A program made the translations under genes and the position numbers. The notes under the pieces are model-generated. The model did no database searches. It saw nothing but the letters and a program-made list of their open reading frames with translations, and was not told the DNA's origin. A stretch of DNA of 64,000 bases. It comes from CALGYY01 sp963678485. GTDB lineage: Bacteria; Bacteroidota; Bacteroidia; Bacteroidales; CAIWKO01. The stretch lies in NCBI GenBank assembly GCA_963678485.1, contig OY782882.1, positions 620,001 to 684,000 of the forward strand, read 5' to 3'. This document shows positions 16,502-25,853 of the stretch, piece after piece (within the stretch, counting starts at the first letter, position 1; every line of letters begins with the position of its first letter).

Positions 16502-16533
16502 TTTGACATATGATGATTATTTACGTATTTTTG
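16502..16533 (+). promoter_or_regulatory. Bacteroidota promoter of the small lipoprotein gene
   Basis: TTTG at 16502-16505, 20-base spacer, TATTTTTG at 16526-16533. One of the best consensus matches in the window. Confidence 0.7.
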
Positions 16534-16572
16534 AAACATCAATAAACACATCATTAACCAAAATTTATTTTC

Positions 16573-16794
16573 ATGAAAAAGTTAACAGCATTATTCGTAG
16601 CAGTTGCAGTTATTGGATTAATGGGATTTGGTTCCTGCAAAAAATGCACAACCTGTGTAGCAAAAGACAAAACTACAGGCGCAGTTTTCACAACATCTTC
16701 TGAACTTTGCAGCACAAAATCAGCCATTGATGATTATGAAGCAAGCTTCAAAACTGTTTACGGTACTGACTATGATGTTACCTGCGGAAAATAG
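16573..16794 (+). CDS. Small secreted lipoprotein, function unknown
   Basis: 73 residues. The signal peptide ends in the lipobox GFGSC (Cys22), and the mature part of about 50 residues has four further cysteines (CKKCTTC near the N-terminus, then single Cys at about 47 and 71) that could pair. I recognise no family. It has its own consensus promoter and a strong terminator, which suggests an independently and perhaps highly expressed gene. Confidence 0.8.
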   Translation: MKKLTALFVAVAVIGLMGFGSCKKCTTCVAKDKTTGAVFTTSSELCSTKSAIDDYEASFKTVYGTDYDVTCGK

Positions 16795-16808
16795 TAGGCA
16801 ACAAAGAA

Positions 16809-16840
16809 AAAAAAAGCTGCCCTCAAAGGCAGCTTTTTTT
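16809..16840. terminator. Bidirectional terminator between the lipoprotein and DUF2179-type genes
   Basis: A-run plus GCTGCC (16809-16821) pairs with GGCAGC plus T-run (16828-16840), loop of six. It works in both directions and touches the stop of the convergent gene. Confidence 0.85.
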
Positions 16841-17439
16841 TATTTAGCCTTTTTGGGTCCCATATGAAAATCCAATAAATTTCTTCGCCGGTTCGTGCGA
16901 AATACGCCTTCGTTTACGGATCGCACTTCTTCAATAGTATAGAAGGAATGCGGATCAAATTCGTTGATAATCTTGATTACATTTGGCGCATCTTTTCGTT
17001 TCACAATTGAGAAAAGCACCTTCACTGGTCCAGTTGCGCCTTCAGCATCAACCACAGTTAGCCCAAACTTTTGCTGTCTTAAATACGCGATGAGCTCCAA
17101 TGCGCCGTTCTTTACAATAATCCGAATGATGACATTGCCGAGCGACAGCCGTTCATCCAGTTTCATTCCGACATAATTCCCCATAGCAAAACCGCCCGCG
17201 TATGCAACATAGCACAACCAGTTGTCGAGGTGCTGCATAATCTGACCAATAGCCAATAACCAAATGAGGGATTCGAAAAACGCCAATGCAGGTACAAGAT
17301 TTTTCATGCCTTTTGCAACAAAAATCATTCGCAGTGTACCCACGCTTTGATCAACAATGCGAGAAAAAAAGATTAACACGGGGAGTGCAATCCAAGTAAA
17401 GAACCATGAACCGGTCATGATAAACTCCAGAGTCTCCAT
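16840..17439 (-). CDS. DUF2179 / UPF0316-type membrane protein
   Basis: 199 residues from the ATG at 17439. A start at 17472 would overlap the promoter element. Three membrane helices in the first 100 residues (FTWIALPVLIFFSR, ALAFFESLIWLLAIG, YVAYAGGFAMGNYVG) are followed by a soluble DUF2179-like domain with a GxxTVVDAEGATGPVKVL core near 125-140 and a second strand-helix unit to about 180. The family is uncharacterised; the C-terminal domain is a small ferredoxin-like ligand-binding fold. Single gene between a terminator and its own promoter. Confidence 0.85.
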   Translation of the reverse strand: METLEFIMTGSWFFTWIALPVLIFFSRIVDQSVGTLRMIFVAKGMKNLVPALAFFESLIWLLAIGQIMQHLDNWLCYVAYAGGFAMGNYVGMKLDERLSLGNVIIRIIVKNGALELIAYLRQQKFGLTVVDAEGATGPVKVLFSIVKRKDAPNVIKIINEFDPHSFYTIEEVRSVNEGVFRTNRRRNLLDFHMGPKKAK

Positions 17440-17453
17440 AGATTTTTTTTTTG

Positions 17454-17486
17454 CAAAAGTAAAACAATCCAAGGATATTCCGCAAA
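17454..17486 (-). promoter_or_regulatory. Promoter of the DUF2179-type gene
   Basis: On the minus strand, TTTG (17486-17483), 21-base spacer, TACTTTTG (17461-17454). The leader to ATG 17439 is about 10 bases. Confidence 0.5.
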
Positions 17487-17502
17487 TCCAGCAACAGTGC
17501 TA

Positions 17503-18606
17503 TTAGGCTTTAATTCCCACAGGTAAACTCATCTGCACTTTCGTTCCTTTATTAGGAGTACTTTTTATAGATAAAGAACCTCCCATTCTGTCGATAAAAT
17601 CCTTGCAAATCAGCAAACCCAAACCACTTCCATGATCTGTTGTTCGAGATTTTCGCGGCTGTCCCAATGCATCATTAAACAGATCCTGAAGTTGGTCCTT
17701 ATTCATTCCGATACCTGCATCAGTAACGGTAATCACAACCATATCTTTTTCTTTTGCACAAGCCAACTCTACGACACCTTTCTCTCTGGAAAAATTCACG
17801 GCATTAGAAATAATATTTCGCAATAAAGTAGTCAGCATAAAATAATCGGTTCGTAATTTTGCCGTACTCGATTTAGTGACTTTCAATTTGAGTTTTTTTG
17901 CTGACGCAAGTGGCTGAAAGGATTCCAGCACCTCAGCAGCAAGTTCAGAAGGATTGAGTACAATGGGTTCAAAAACAATTTGTCCTGTCTGCGCTTTTGC
18001 CCAAATGAGCAGTCGCTCCAGCAGACCGAGTGCACCGCGGGCGGATTCAAGTGTAGTAAGTAACAAGTCCTCAAGTTCAGCATGACTGAAGCGGGAAGTC
18101 TTCCCTACGATTCTTTCCAATAACAAAACATTAGAAAAAACGGGGGTTCTAAGATCATGAGATATTATAGATAATAGTTTATCTCTGGTAGCATTCAGGT
18201 TTTTCAATTGCTTTTGCTGTGATGCGATCTGCAAATGCGTTCGAACGCGCACAATGAGCTCTTCCATCACAAAAGGCTTGAAAATATAATCCACCCCGCC
18301 TACTCTAAAACCTTCTCTAAAGGTTTCCAAATCATGTTTAGCAGTAAGAAAAATTACAGGTATTTCTTCACGACCTTTGATTTTTTTCAGTGCTGCGCAC
18401 ACCTGAAATCCGTCCATTCCAGGCATCATCACATCCATTAATATCAAGTCGAAAAGTTCTGTTTCGAGCCATTCCAGAGCTTCACGCCCTCCACTGGCAA
18501 ATTCAACTGTGTATCCTTCCTGTGTAAGAAAAGAACCCACCAGCTGTATGTTTTTTGGATTATCGTCTACGACAAGAATCCGTTGTTGAAAGGGTAGTTT
18601 TTTCAT
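17503..18606 (-). CDS. Response regulator-histidine kinase fusion (REC-HisKA-HATPase)
   Basis: 367 residues with no membrane segment. Receiver domain 8-125 with phospho-acceptor Asp58 (LILMDVMMPGMDG) and conserved Lys110 (FKPF). A coiled link leads to a HisKA domain with phospho-acceptor His150 (IISHDLRTP). The HATPase domain (about 245-365) keeps the N box (NIISNAVNFS), the G1 DAGIGM and the G2 HGSGLGL. It is last in a three-gene operon, starting one base after the stop of the 1207-residue hybrid kinase. A receiver feeding directly into a kinase suggests it accepts phosphate from the upstream kinases and modulates its own activity. No output domain is present. Confidence 0.93.
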   Translation of the reverse strand: MKKLPFQQRILVVDDNPKNIQLVGSFLTQEGYTVEFASGGREALEWLETELFDLILMDVMMPGMDGFQVCAALKKIKGREEIPVIFLTAKHDLETFREGFRVGGVDYIFKPFVMEELIVRVRTHLQIASQQKQLKNLNATRDKLLSIISHDLRTPVFSNVLLLERIVGKTSRFSHAELEDLLLTTLESARGALGLLERLLIWAKAQTGQIVFEPIVLNPSELAAEVLESFQPLASAKKLKLKVTKSSTAKLRTDYFMLTTLLRNIISNAVNFSREKGVVELACAKEKDMVVITVTDAGIGMNKDQLQDLFNDALGQPRKSRTTDHGSGLGLLICKDFIDRMGGSLSIKSTPNKGTKVQMSLPVGIKA

Positions 18607-18607
18607 G

Positions 18608-21600
18608 TCAGCTATTGGTTTTCATTAGATTTTCCTTGTGCAACAGCTCGGGGAAGGTCAGTAATTGTAGTTTAATTTGTGCGACATCAAAGGATTGTAT
18701 GAGCATTTGCATTTCTTCGGCAAACAGGCAAAGAGAATCAACCTTGTACTCCTCACCTAAATTCAGGACAAGTTGAGCAAATGATTCGGCCTCAACCATA
18801 GAAACTCTTTTAGTGAGTTGCTCCCAAAACGGAATAACATCTTTTTCGATGCGTGATGAAAGTTTCGATCGTCCCTCCGTAATTTTCTTTACAGTTTTTG
18901 ATTTCTTGCGATCCGACTCCTTGCTTTCCTCCGGAGCTTTTTTCTCAGCAAAATCAAGAAATTTTATCATCTCACCAACGACATCAGCCAGCAACACTGG
19001 TTTTCGCAGGTAACCATCGAAAATTGAATCCAGATCACGATTCTCTTTTTCTGTTTCCACAGTACTGGCAGTAAGGGCGATCACTGGCATCCGGCCTTTA
19101 GTGTGTTCCTCCTTAATAGTTTGAGTAGCCAAATATCCATCCATTACAGGCATTCGGATATCCATAAATATCAAATCAGGATGATAGATTTTAGCCATTT
19201 TTACGGCCTCCAGACCATTATGGGCTTCAATAAGGACAAGGTTCATATCGGAGAGCATGCTGCGAACCAGATTACGATTGGTTTCTACATCATCTACAAT
19301 AAGAATGATCTGGTTGTCGAACCAAATATTGGTTAAATCCATAGTGGATTCATCCTTCTTCTCGATTTTCTTTGAATAGATTGACATGTCCTCGAAGATG
19401 ACTGAGAAGGTGCTGCCCTTACCCGGTTTTCCAGCAACTTCTATGGTTCCTCCCATCATCTCTGCCAATCTTCTGGAGATGTACAGACCCAATCCGGTAC
19501 CGCCATATTTCTTCTGATCCTGTAATCCCTGTTGCATAAATGCTTCGAAGATCCGCTGGTAACTTTGAGGGTCGATACCTATTCCAGTGTCCTTAACATC
19601 TATTCTGAGTTTTATTTTTTCGTTGCTGGTTTGCGAAAAAGAGGCAGTCATCTTGATTCCACCTTTATCCGTAAACTTTACAGCATTGCCCACAATGTTG
19701 AGTAGTATTTGCTGCAAGCGTAGTTCATCAATTACGATAGCAAAAGGAAAATTATCAGGAATTTCGGTTTTGAACGTCAGCATTTTCTCAGCAATTTTCA
19801 TCGAGAAAATATTTTCGATTTCCTTAAACACGGTTTCCAGACGAATCGGTTCCTTCTGGATATCCATGCGACCCGCTTCAATCTTTGAAATATCTAAAAT
19901 GTCATTGATAATATGCAATAAGGTATGACCGCTGGATTTTATCGAGCGTATATAATTCTTCAGTTCAGGCTGCTCCACTTTACGGTCGAGCAGATCGGCG
20001 AATCCTATGACTGCATTCATGGGGGTTCGAATTTCGTGGCTCATATTTGCAAGAAATTCGCTTTTTGCACGAGAAGCAGTCTCTGCCTGATTTTTCGCAA
20101 CGATTAATTCTGATTCAATTTTTTTACGATCGCTGATATTGCTAAAATTCCAGATTTTTCCAATGATTTCATCCAGCATTTTCTGAGGAAACACGTAGCA
20201 TTCAAACACAGAACCATCCTTTAAAACCAGCTCGATGGTTTCTTCGCCAACCGTACTTTTGGCCAAGGTCTTGAATTTCTTTACACACTCGTGATTGGGC
20301 TGTAGTTGTTCGGTGATTTGTTCAACAAGAAAAGAGAGGGAAATATTATCCCTTAGCTCATCATCCACATGAAACATTTTAAAAAATCGCTCATTCACTT
20401 TGGTTACTTTCCCTTCGAGAGAAGTTACAAGAATGCCATCGGGGGTAGATTCCAATGTTGCATTTAGTATTGAAACCGCATGATTTAAATTGGCCGTACG
20501 TTCTTTCACCAATTCTTCCAATTGTTCTTTATAGGCAAGGAGTTCTTTTTCTACCCTCACTTTTGCTGTTATATCCTGCAGTATACAGTGGGTTTGCTTG
20601 AATTTTCCAGTAGAATCCAACCCTACCCTTCCAGCAAATTCTATTGTAAGAGTATGTCCTTTTTTATGATACAATTGCATCACACTTAAGGATTCTCCGC
20701 ATTTAAGAAAGTTCTCGAATCCCCGCTTAAAACCAGCATGGTGAGCAGGTACTATAAAATCGATAAAAGGTTTTTCGATTACTTCCGAGCGTGTATAGCC
20801 CAAAAGATTCAACCATGTTTTATTTACATCGAGAATAATTCCATCCGCACTCAGCGATTGATATCCCAAAGGCGCTTCAACAAAGAGTTGTCGGAATCGC
20901 TCTTCGCTTTTCTGTAACGCATCCTCAGTTAGTTTCTGATCGGTGATATTTTTCATTGTTCCCAGCATGCGATAAGCAACGCCTTCATCATTCGGTAATA
21001 TTACACCTGTATCTTCGAGGTATGAGTAGCCGCCATCTTTGTGTTTGTAACGATAGATCACGTGATAGGGCTCAATATCTCTAATGGCTTTATCAAGTAG
21101 TTGCGTGGCCATTTCTGCATCATCGGGGTGTATCAACGATGCCCATTCTTCCAATGTGGTTTCGCTGAATTTATCAATGGTAATTCCTGTAATGACTTCA
21201 GTAGCGCCAGACCATCTTATACAATTATTCATTATATCATAATCGTAAATCATCTGACCTGTTTGTTCCACGATGATTCGGAGCCGCTCCTCACTTTCCT
21301 GCAGCGCCTTTTCTGCCTGCACACGCGTTTCCTCCTCGTGAATACTTTGGATTGCGAACCCAAGATCGCCGGCCAATTCTTCAATCAAGGCAATTTCATC
21401 AGCATTAAACACATTGGTATCCGTAGCACCAACCCAGATAATTCCATATACTTGTCCGGAACAACAGACAGGAACAAATCCAACAGAACCTACTTTAGCG
21501 CTGAATTCAGGAATTTTCCAGATGGCATCAGCCTCGCGCTCCGATGATTTCACACAGCTCTGTGTTTGTTGATTCTTTATAGCCAACTCCAATAAGCTTG

Positions 21601-22231
21601 GCCAGCTGCGTTTTTTTGAAATCATTTTTTGAATAATTTCCGCACCCTGATTTAAAGAACCAGCAAAAGCAGCATTTTCGAAGTGTTCAATTTGTTTATC
21701 AACCAGACCAATCCATACTAATTTATAATCTCTGTTTTTAGCGAGTATTTTAGCAGTTTCATCAATGAGCACCTGTATATTGCGTTCCCGGGTAATCAGT
21801 TGATTCACGTCACGCACAGCATAGAGCACCTGTGTAAGATTATGATATTGCTGATCCATGCGGCTTTTATATAAAGCCATTTCCAGTGTTGCGTGAAGTT
21901 CACGTTCCTTAACAGGTTTAATAAGATACCCATAAGGTTCGGTCATACAAGCCTGTGTAAGAATGGCGTCGTCAGAAAAAGCCGAAATAAAAACGATAGG
22001 AATTTTAAGTGTTTCACGAATGATACGTGCAGCTTCAATACCATTCATCTCATCGCGCAACTGAATATCCATAAGAATAACATCAGGATGCAACTTCATT
22101 GCTTCCACTACAGCTTCCTCACCACTGGCAAAAATCCCAGTCACTGCATACCCTAATGAAATCAAGGTTTTTTGCAGATGGTAGGCCACCAGTGCATCAT
22201 CATCAACAATCATTAAACGAACTTCGGCCAT
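18608..22231 (-). CDS. Soluble hybrid sensor kinase REC-GAF-PAS-PAS-PAS-HisKA-HATPase-REC
   Basis: 1207 residues, no transmembrane helix. N-terminal receiver (about 4-120, Asp55). GAF-type domain (about 135-300). Three PAS segments near 311-435 (with a PAC-like RYKHKDGGYSYLE), 440-560 and 585-705. HisKA with His732 (NMSHEIRTPMNAVIGF). HATPase with N box near 845, DTGIGI at 881 and GGTGLGL at 910. C-terminal receiver at about 974-1095 with Asp1024 (FMDIRMPVMDG). The last 110 residues are acidic-basic and may be a degenerate Hpt-like helix bundle, without a clear Hpt histidine. It sits 26 bases after the PocR kinase gene, and the REC-HK gene follows after one base. Confidence 0.93.
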   Translation of the reverse strand: MAEVRLMIVDDDALVAYHLQKTLISLGYAVTGIFASGEEAVVEAMKLHPDVILMDIQLRDEMNGIEAARIIRETLKIPIVFISAFSDDAILTQACMTEPYGYLIKPVKERELHATLEMALYKSRMDQQYHNLTQVLYAVRDVNQLITRERNIQVLIDETAKILAKNRDYKLVWIGLVDKQIEHFENAAFAGSLNQGAEIIQKMISKKRSWPSLLELAIKNQQTQSCVKSSEREADAIWKIPEFSAKVGSVGFVPVCCSGQVYGIIWVGATDTNVFNADEIALIEELAGDLGFAIQSIHEEETRVQAEKALQESEERLRIIVEQTGQMIYDYDIMNNCIRWSGATEVITGITIDKFSETTLEEWASLIHPDDAEMATQLLDKAIRDIEPYHVIYRYKHKDGGYSYLEDTGVILPNDEGVAYRMLGTMKNITDQKLTEDALQKSEERFRQLFVEAPLGYQSLSADGIILDVNKTWLNLLGYTRSEVIEKPFIDFIVPAHHAGFKRGFENFLKCGESLSVMQLYHKKGHTLTIEFAGRVGLDSTGKFKQTHCILQDITAKVRVEKELLAYKEQLEELVKERTANLNHAVSILNATLESTPDGILVTSLEGKVTKVNERFFKMFHVDDELRDNISLSFLVEQITEQLQPNHECVKKFKTLAKSTVGEETIELVLKDGSVFECYVFPQKMLDEIIGKIWNFSNISDRKKIESELIVAKNQAETASRAKSEFLANMSHEIRTPMNAVIGFADLLDRKVEQPELKNYIRSIKSSGHTLLHIINDILDISKIEAGRMDIQKEPIRLETVFKEIENIFSMKIAEKMLTFKTEIPDNFPFAIVIDELRLQQILLNIVGNAVKFTDKGGIKMTASFSQTSNEKIKLRIDVKDTGIGIDPQSYQRIFEAFMQQGLQDQKKYGGTGLGLYISRRLAEMMGGTIEVAGKPGKGSTFSVIFEDMSIYSKKIEKKDESTMDLTNIWFDNQIILIVDDVETNRNLVRSMLSDMNLVLIEAHNGLEAVKMAKIYHPDLIFMDIRMPVMDGYLATQTIKEEHTKGRMPVIALTASTVETEKENRDLDSIFDGYLRKPVLLADVVGEMIKFLDFAEKKAPEESKESDRKKSKTVKKITEGRSKLSSRIEKDVIPFWEQLTKRVSMVEAESFAQLVLNLGEEYKVDSLCLFAEEMQMLIQSFDVAQIKLQLLTFPELLHKENLMKTNS

Positions 22232-22257
22232 AATACACTAATTAAGAAAAACTTCAA

Positions 22258-23886
22258 TTATACTTTTCGATTTAAGAAACTAACTTCAGTAACCAATCCC
22301 TGTTGGTTATACTGTTTAAACGTCCCGCCAAGTTGATGCTCTGCCCAAAGCTTCATTAATACCATCCCTGAGGAATCTGCATTTTTATTACTATTCTCCA
22401 TGTTCACACCAACTCCATTATCGCGAACAGTCAGAGTATATTTATGATTTTCTTTTGCAAGTCTAATTAACAGGTGGCAATCGCCCTGATGTGATGCAGG
22501 AAATGCATGCTTATATGTATTGATAATAAGTTCATTTACTATCATTGCGCAAGGCATAGCCTGACTTACATCCATCCATATTTCATCGGATTCAACAGTA
22601 ATAAGGACCCTGTCTGCCTGATTGAATGTTGAACCTACATTCAGTGCCAACTCTTCGAAGTAGGAGAACATTTCGATTTTAGAGAGCTTTTTTGTTTTGT
22701 TGAGTTGATCATAAATCAAGGCCATTGTATATGCCTGACTTTTCAGCACATCTAAATGAATCCTGTAGTCTTTCGGCAAAGCTTCAGCTTGCTTATCGAT
22801 CAAATGAATAATTGCCTGCAGGTTATTCTTTACACGATGGTGAATTTCCTTTACCAAAACTTCACGTTCATCAAAAGCGCTTTGCAATTGGGCTTTGGCT
22901 TCCATGGTCTCACTAATGTTCATGATTACACCATCAAGGTAAAGCGGGGCACCGAATTCATCAACAAAAAAGCGACCCCGTTCGAACACCCAATGAACAC
23001 AACCATTAATATCAATGATTCTGTACTCCATCTCATAAAGCCTGCGCTCGGTAAATGATTTGTCGATTTCCTCCACCACTTTTGCCATATCATCAGGATG
23101 AACGAGTTGTCCATAAGTCACCCTGCCGCCAATGTAGAAATCCTCTTGATTATAGCCGGTTAATGTGAGTATAGGCTCACTGATGTAATTCATATACCAT
23201 GGTGGTGATATTTCGCAGCGATAGACTACTGCAGGAATATTAGCAACAAGCGCTCTGTACCGGGTTTCACTTTTTTCAAGTGCGACTTTCGATTCCTTTA
23301 GTTCCTTGATTGCGCTTAGAAAATCAATATCTTCAAGCTGTGCGGTAGATTCAGTTGTTCTATTAGCGCCTAGCACCCAGTCATTTTCAGGAAGGTTATT
23401 ATGCTTAAGCACGTAATTAGCCATAGTTTCAGCCAACATGGCAATAATTCTTTTCGCACGCATAGCGGGCACCATTGGAGCAGTTTCGGAACAAGGAGAT
23501 TGTTGAAGTGAAGAATTTTCGGTATTAAAGTGGCCCAGCAACACATTAAACACATGACGACCATTAACGATCACCGGCGCGGCAGCACTGTAAAGACCAT
23601 TTGGACAGGGAGAGAGCACCAGTGTGTTTTCGACGCTAATTTCCTGAGCAAGGTCCACACAGCAAAGACCACATTCGGCAAAAATATCTTTTGTAAGTCC
23701 GGGAATAGATTGCTGCATTTCTGTGATACCTGCGTGCATTACAATCTTTCCCTTTGTATCAAATATTGCCACAGCACAGGCAGTGAGAATGCAAAAATCA
23801 TTAAGCATTCGCTGCACAGAATTTATCTCAGCGCCAGGAACCAGCAAAGGTGTTTCCTTAGCTTTTTTCTTTCCAGACATAGGCAA
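22258..23886 (-). CDS. PocR-PAS-HisKA_2 sensor histidine kinase
   Basis: 542 residues, soluble. Residues about 18-165 look like a PocR sensory domain: DFCILTACAVAIFD, a Cys-rich loop ECGLCC at 71-76, and CPNGLYSAAAPVIVNG at 94-109, the pattern of cysteine-containing small-ligand sensors. A PAS domain at about 205-330 (LTLTGYNQEDF, LVHPDD, GCVHWVFERGRF) follows. Then a HisKA_2-type dimerisation helix with the KEIHHRVKNNLQAI motif (His349/His350) and an HWE/HisKA_2-class ATPase domain (VNELIINTYKHAF, RDNGVGV). It is first in the three-gene operon. The reading frame contains ATG codons at residues 1 and 3; either could be the start. Confidence 0.9.
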   Translation of the reverse strand: MPMSGKKKAKETPLLVPGAEINSVQRMLNDFCILTACAVAIFDTKGKIVMHAGITEMQQSIPGLTKDIFAECGLCCVDLAQEISVENTLVLSPCPNGLYSAAAPVIVNGRHVFNVLLGHFNTENSSLQQSPCSETAPMVPAMRAKRIIAMLAETMANYVLKHNNLPENDWVLGANRTTESTAQLEDIDFLSAIKELKESKVALEKSETRYRALVANIPAVVYRCEISPPWYMNYISEPILTLTGYNQEDFYIGGRVTYGQLVHPDDMAKVVEEIDKSFTERRLYEMEYRIIDINGCVHWVFERGRFFVDEFGAPLYLDGVIMNISETMEAKAQLQSAFDEREVLVKEIHHRVKNNLQAIIHLIDKQAEALPKDYRIHLDVLKSQAYTMALIYDQLNKTKKLSKIEMFSYFEELALNVGSTFNQADRVLITVESDEIWMDVSQAMPCAMIVNELIINTYKHAFPASHQGDCHLLIRLAKENHKYTLTVRDNGVGVNMENSNKNADSSGMVLMKLWAEHQLGGTFKQYNQQGLVTEVSFLNRKV

Positions 23887-24026
23887 TCTTGAACTTGTGT
23901 ATTTACAATCTGTACAAAGACTTACAGCTTGTAGCTAAATTTCTGCTAAGATAATAAAATGTTAATTGAGCTATACATTTGAGCGTAATTTAACAAATAT
24001 CAAATGATGTAATATATATATAAAAA

Positions 24027-24058
24027 AGTTGCCAGAAACAATGAAGTTCCTGGCAACT
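24027..24058 (-). terminator. Terminator of pckA
   Basis: AGTTGCCAG (24027-24035) pairs with CTGGCAACT (24050-24058). On the minus strand the hairpin is followed by TTTTTTATAT. Confidence 0.75.
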
Positions 24059-24084
24059 CAATTCGCTAGAAAAAATTTCGCGAT

Positions 24085-25725
24085 TTAGATTTGCGGCCCG
24101 GCTTGAATTAAGCGTTTGCCCTCATCGTTATCGGTAAAGTTTGCAAAATTCTTAATAAACTTTTCCGCAAGTTCGCGTGCTGAGATATCCCATTTTTCAG
24201 GCTCTGCCCAGAGGTTACGTGGGTTAAGAATTTTTGGATTAACGCCTTTTACTTGCTTTGGAATCATAAGATTCAGTAGTGGCAGGTGTTCGAATTCTTC
24301 TTGTAACAAAGTTCCTTCGAGAATTGCATCGATGATAGCGCGTGTACTTGGAATATCGATACGGTTACCAACACCGTAAGGTCCACCGACCCAACCGGTA
24401 TTTACCAACCATGCAGAAGATCCATAAGCTTCCATCTTCTTTGCTAATTCACGGGCATAAGCGGTAGGATGAAGCAGTAGGAATGCAGCACCAAAGCAAC
24501 TGGAAAAAGTTGGCTGAGGTTCTTTAATTCCACGTTCGGTTCCTGCAACTTTTGCAGTGTATCCACTCAGGAAGTGATACATGGTTTGGTCTTTATCCAG
24601 TTTTGCAACTGGAGGAAATACACCAAACGCATCTGCGGTGAGGAAAATAATATTTTTTGGGTGTCCACCCTTTGATACCGGTTTAACGATATTTGGAATA
24701 TGATCGATAGGATAAGAAACACGTGAGTTTTCAGTTTTGCTTCCATCATTAAAATCGATAGCACCAGTTTTTTCATCAAAAGCGACATTTTCCAGCAAGG
24801 CATCTTTCTTAATTGCGTTCCAGATATCAGGCTCATTTTCTTTACTCAGCTTGATACATTTAGCATAGCAGCCACCTTCAAAATTAAAAACGCCTTCATC
24901 GTCCCAGCCGTGTTCATCGTCACCAATCAGAAATCGCTTTGGATCTGCAGAAAGGGTTGTTTTTCCCGTACCGCTCAGGCCAAAGAATAATGCTGTATCA
25001 CCATCTTTTCCCATATTGGCGCTACAATGCATAGAAGCAACACCAGAAAGAGGCAGGAAGTAATTCATGATTGAGAACATTCCCTTTTTCATTTCACCAC
25101 CATACCATGTTCCGCCAACAACAGCCATTCTTTCCTTGATATTAAAGGCTGCATATACCTCGCTATTGAGGCCTTGTTCTTTCCAATGAGGGTTGGTTGT
25201 TTTGCATGCGTGGAGCATGACAAAATCAGGAGAAAACGAAACTAATTCCTGTTCGGTCGGGCGGATGAACATATTTTTTACAAAATGGGCAGCCCATGCA
25301 ACTTCGGTTACGATACGAATTTTAATACGGGTATTCTCATTGGCTCCACAAAATGCATCCATTACATAAATCTTCTTTCCAGTCAGCTGTTTGCGACTTG
25401 TTTCCAATAATGATTTCCAAACTTCTTCAGAGATGGGTTTGTTATCGGAACCTTTACGAGTTGGAGACGCCCACCAAATGTTGTTTTCGGAAACATTTTC
25501 CTTAACGATGTATTTGTCCTTAGGCGATCTTCCAGTGAAGACACCTGTGTCAACCGTTACACAGCCAGTGTTTGTAACAAAGCCACGTTCAAAACCTTCG
25601 AGTTTAGAATCGGTTTCGTGGACGAATAACTCTTCGTATGAAAGATTGTGATAAATGGTTGCTGAATCCGAGATCCCGTACTTTGCAAGATCCTCGCGAA
25701 GTTTATTAATATGTTGTGAACTCAT
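24085..25725 (-). CDS. pckA: Phosphoenolpyruvate carboxykinase (ATP)
   Basis: 546 residues, the usual length. GRSPKDKYIV at about 65-74, the phosphate-binding loop GLSGTGKTT at 249-257 and the metal/substrate segment LIGDDEHGW at 266-274 are all intact. It converts oxaloacetate and ATP to PEP and CO2 in the cytosol (gluconeogenesis), or can run in reverse during succinate fermentation. Upstream and on the same strand lies pyruvate phosphate dikinase, so the two PEP-forming enzymes are neighbours, but each has its own promoter and terminator. TACTTTTG lies 33 bases before the start. Confidence 0.97.
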   Translation of the reverse strand: MSSQHINKLREDLAKYGISDSATIYHNLSYEELFVHETDSKLEGFERGFVTNTGCVTVDTGVFTGRSPKDKYIVKENVSENNIWWASPTRKGSDNKPISEEVWKSLLETSRKQLTGKKIYVMDAFCGANENTRIKIRIVTEVAWAAHFVKNMFIRPTEQELVSFSPDFVMLHACKTTNPHWKEQGLNSEVYAAFNIKERMAVVGGTWYGGEMKKGMFSIMNYFLPLSGVASMHCSANMGKDGDTALFFGLSGTGKTTLSADPKRFLIGDDEHGWDDEGVFNFEGGCYAKCIKLSKENEPDIWNAIKKDALLENVAFDEKTGAIDFNDGSKTENSRVSYPIDHIPNIVKPVSKGGHPKNIIFLTADAFGVFPPVAKLDKDQTMYHFLSGYTAKVAGTERGIKEPQPTFSSCFGAAFLLLHPTAYARELAKKMEAYGSSAWLVNTGWVGGPYGVGNRIDIPSTRAIIDAILEGTLLQEEFEHLPLLNLMIPKQVKGVNPKILNPRNLWAEPEKWDISARELAEKFIKNFANFTDNDEGKRLIQAGPQI

Positions 25726-25757
25726 AATTTGAAATTATAATGAATGATTTAATGCCT

Positions 25758-25765
25758 CAAAAGTA
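25758..25765 (-). promoter_or_regulatory. -7 element of pckA
   Basis: TACTTTTG on the minus strand. The -33 position reads TTAG, a weak match. Confidence 0.5.
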
Positions 25766-25806
25766 GAAAAACTTCGCAATAAAACTAAATTCTTTGAATA
25801 AAAAAA

Positions 25807-25837
25807 GAAGGCCCCCCGAAACAATCAGAGGGCCTTC
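25807..25837 (-). terminator. Terminator of ppdK
   Basis: GAAGGCCC (25807-25814) pairs with GGGCCTTC (25830-25837). On the minus strand it is followed by TTTTTTTATTC. Confidence 0.8.
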
Positions 25838-25853
25838 AAAATCAATTATTTAC

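Noticed and set aside
21101..21547. 148-codon open frame on the plus strand
   Set aside because: Lies wholly antisense to the hybrid kinase gene, has no promoter, no family resemblance and poor composition. A shadow of the real gene.
23530..23892. 120-codon open frame on the plus strand
   Set aside because: Antisense to the PocR kinase N-terminus; the sense protein has clear domains, so this frame is incidental.
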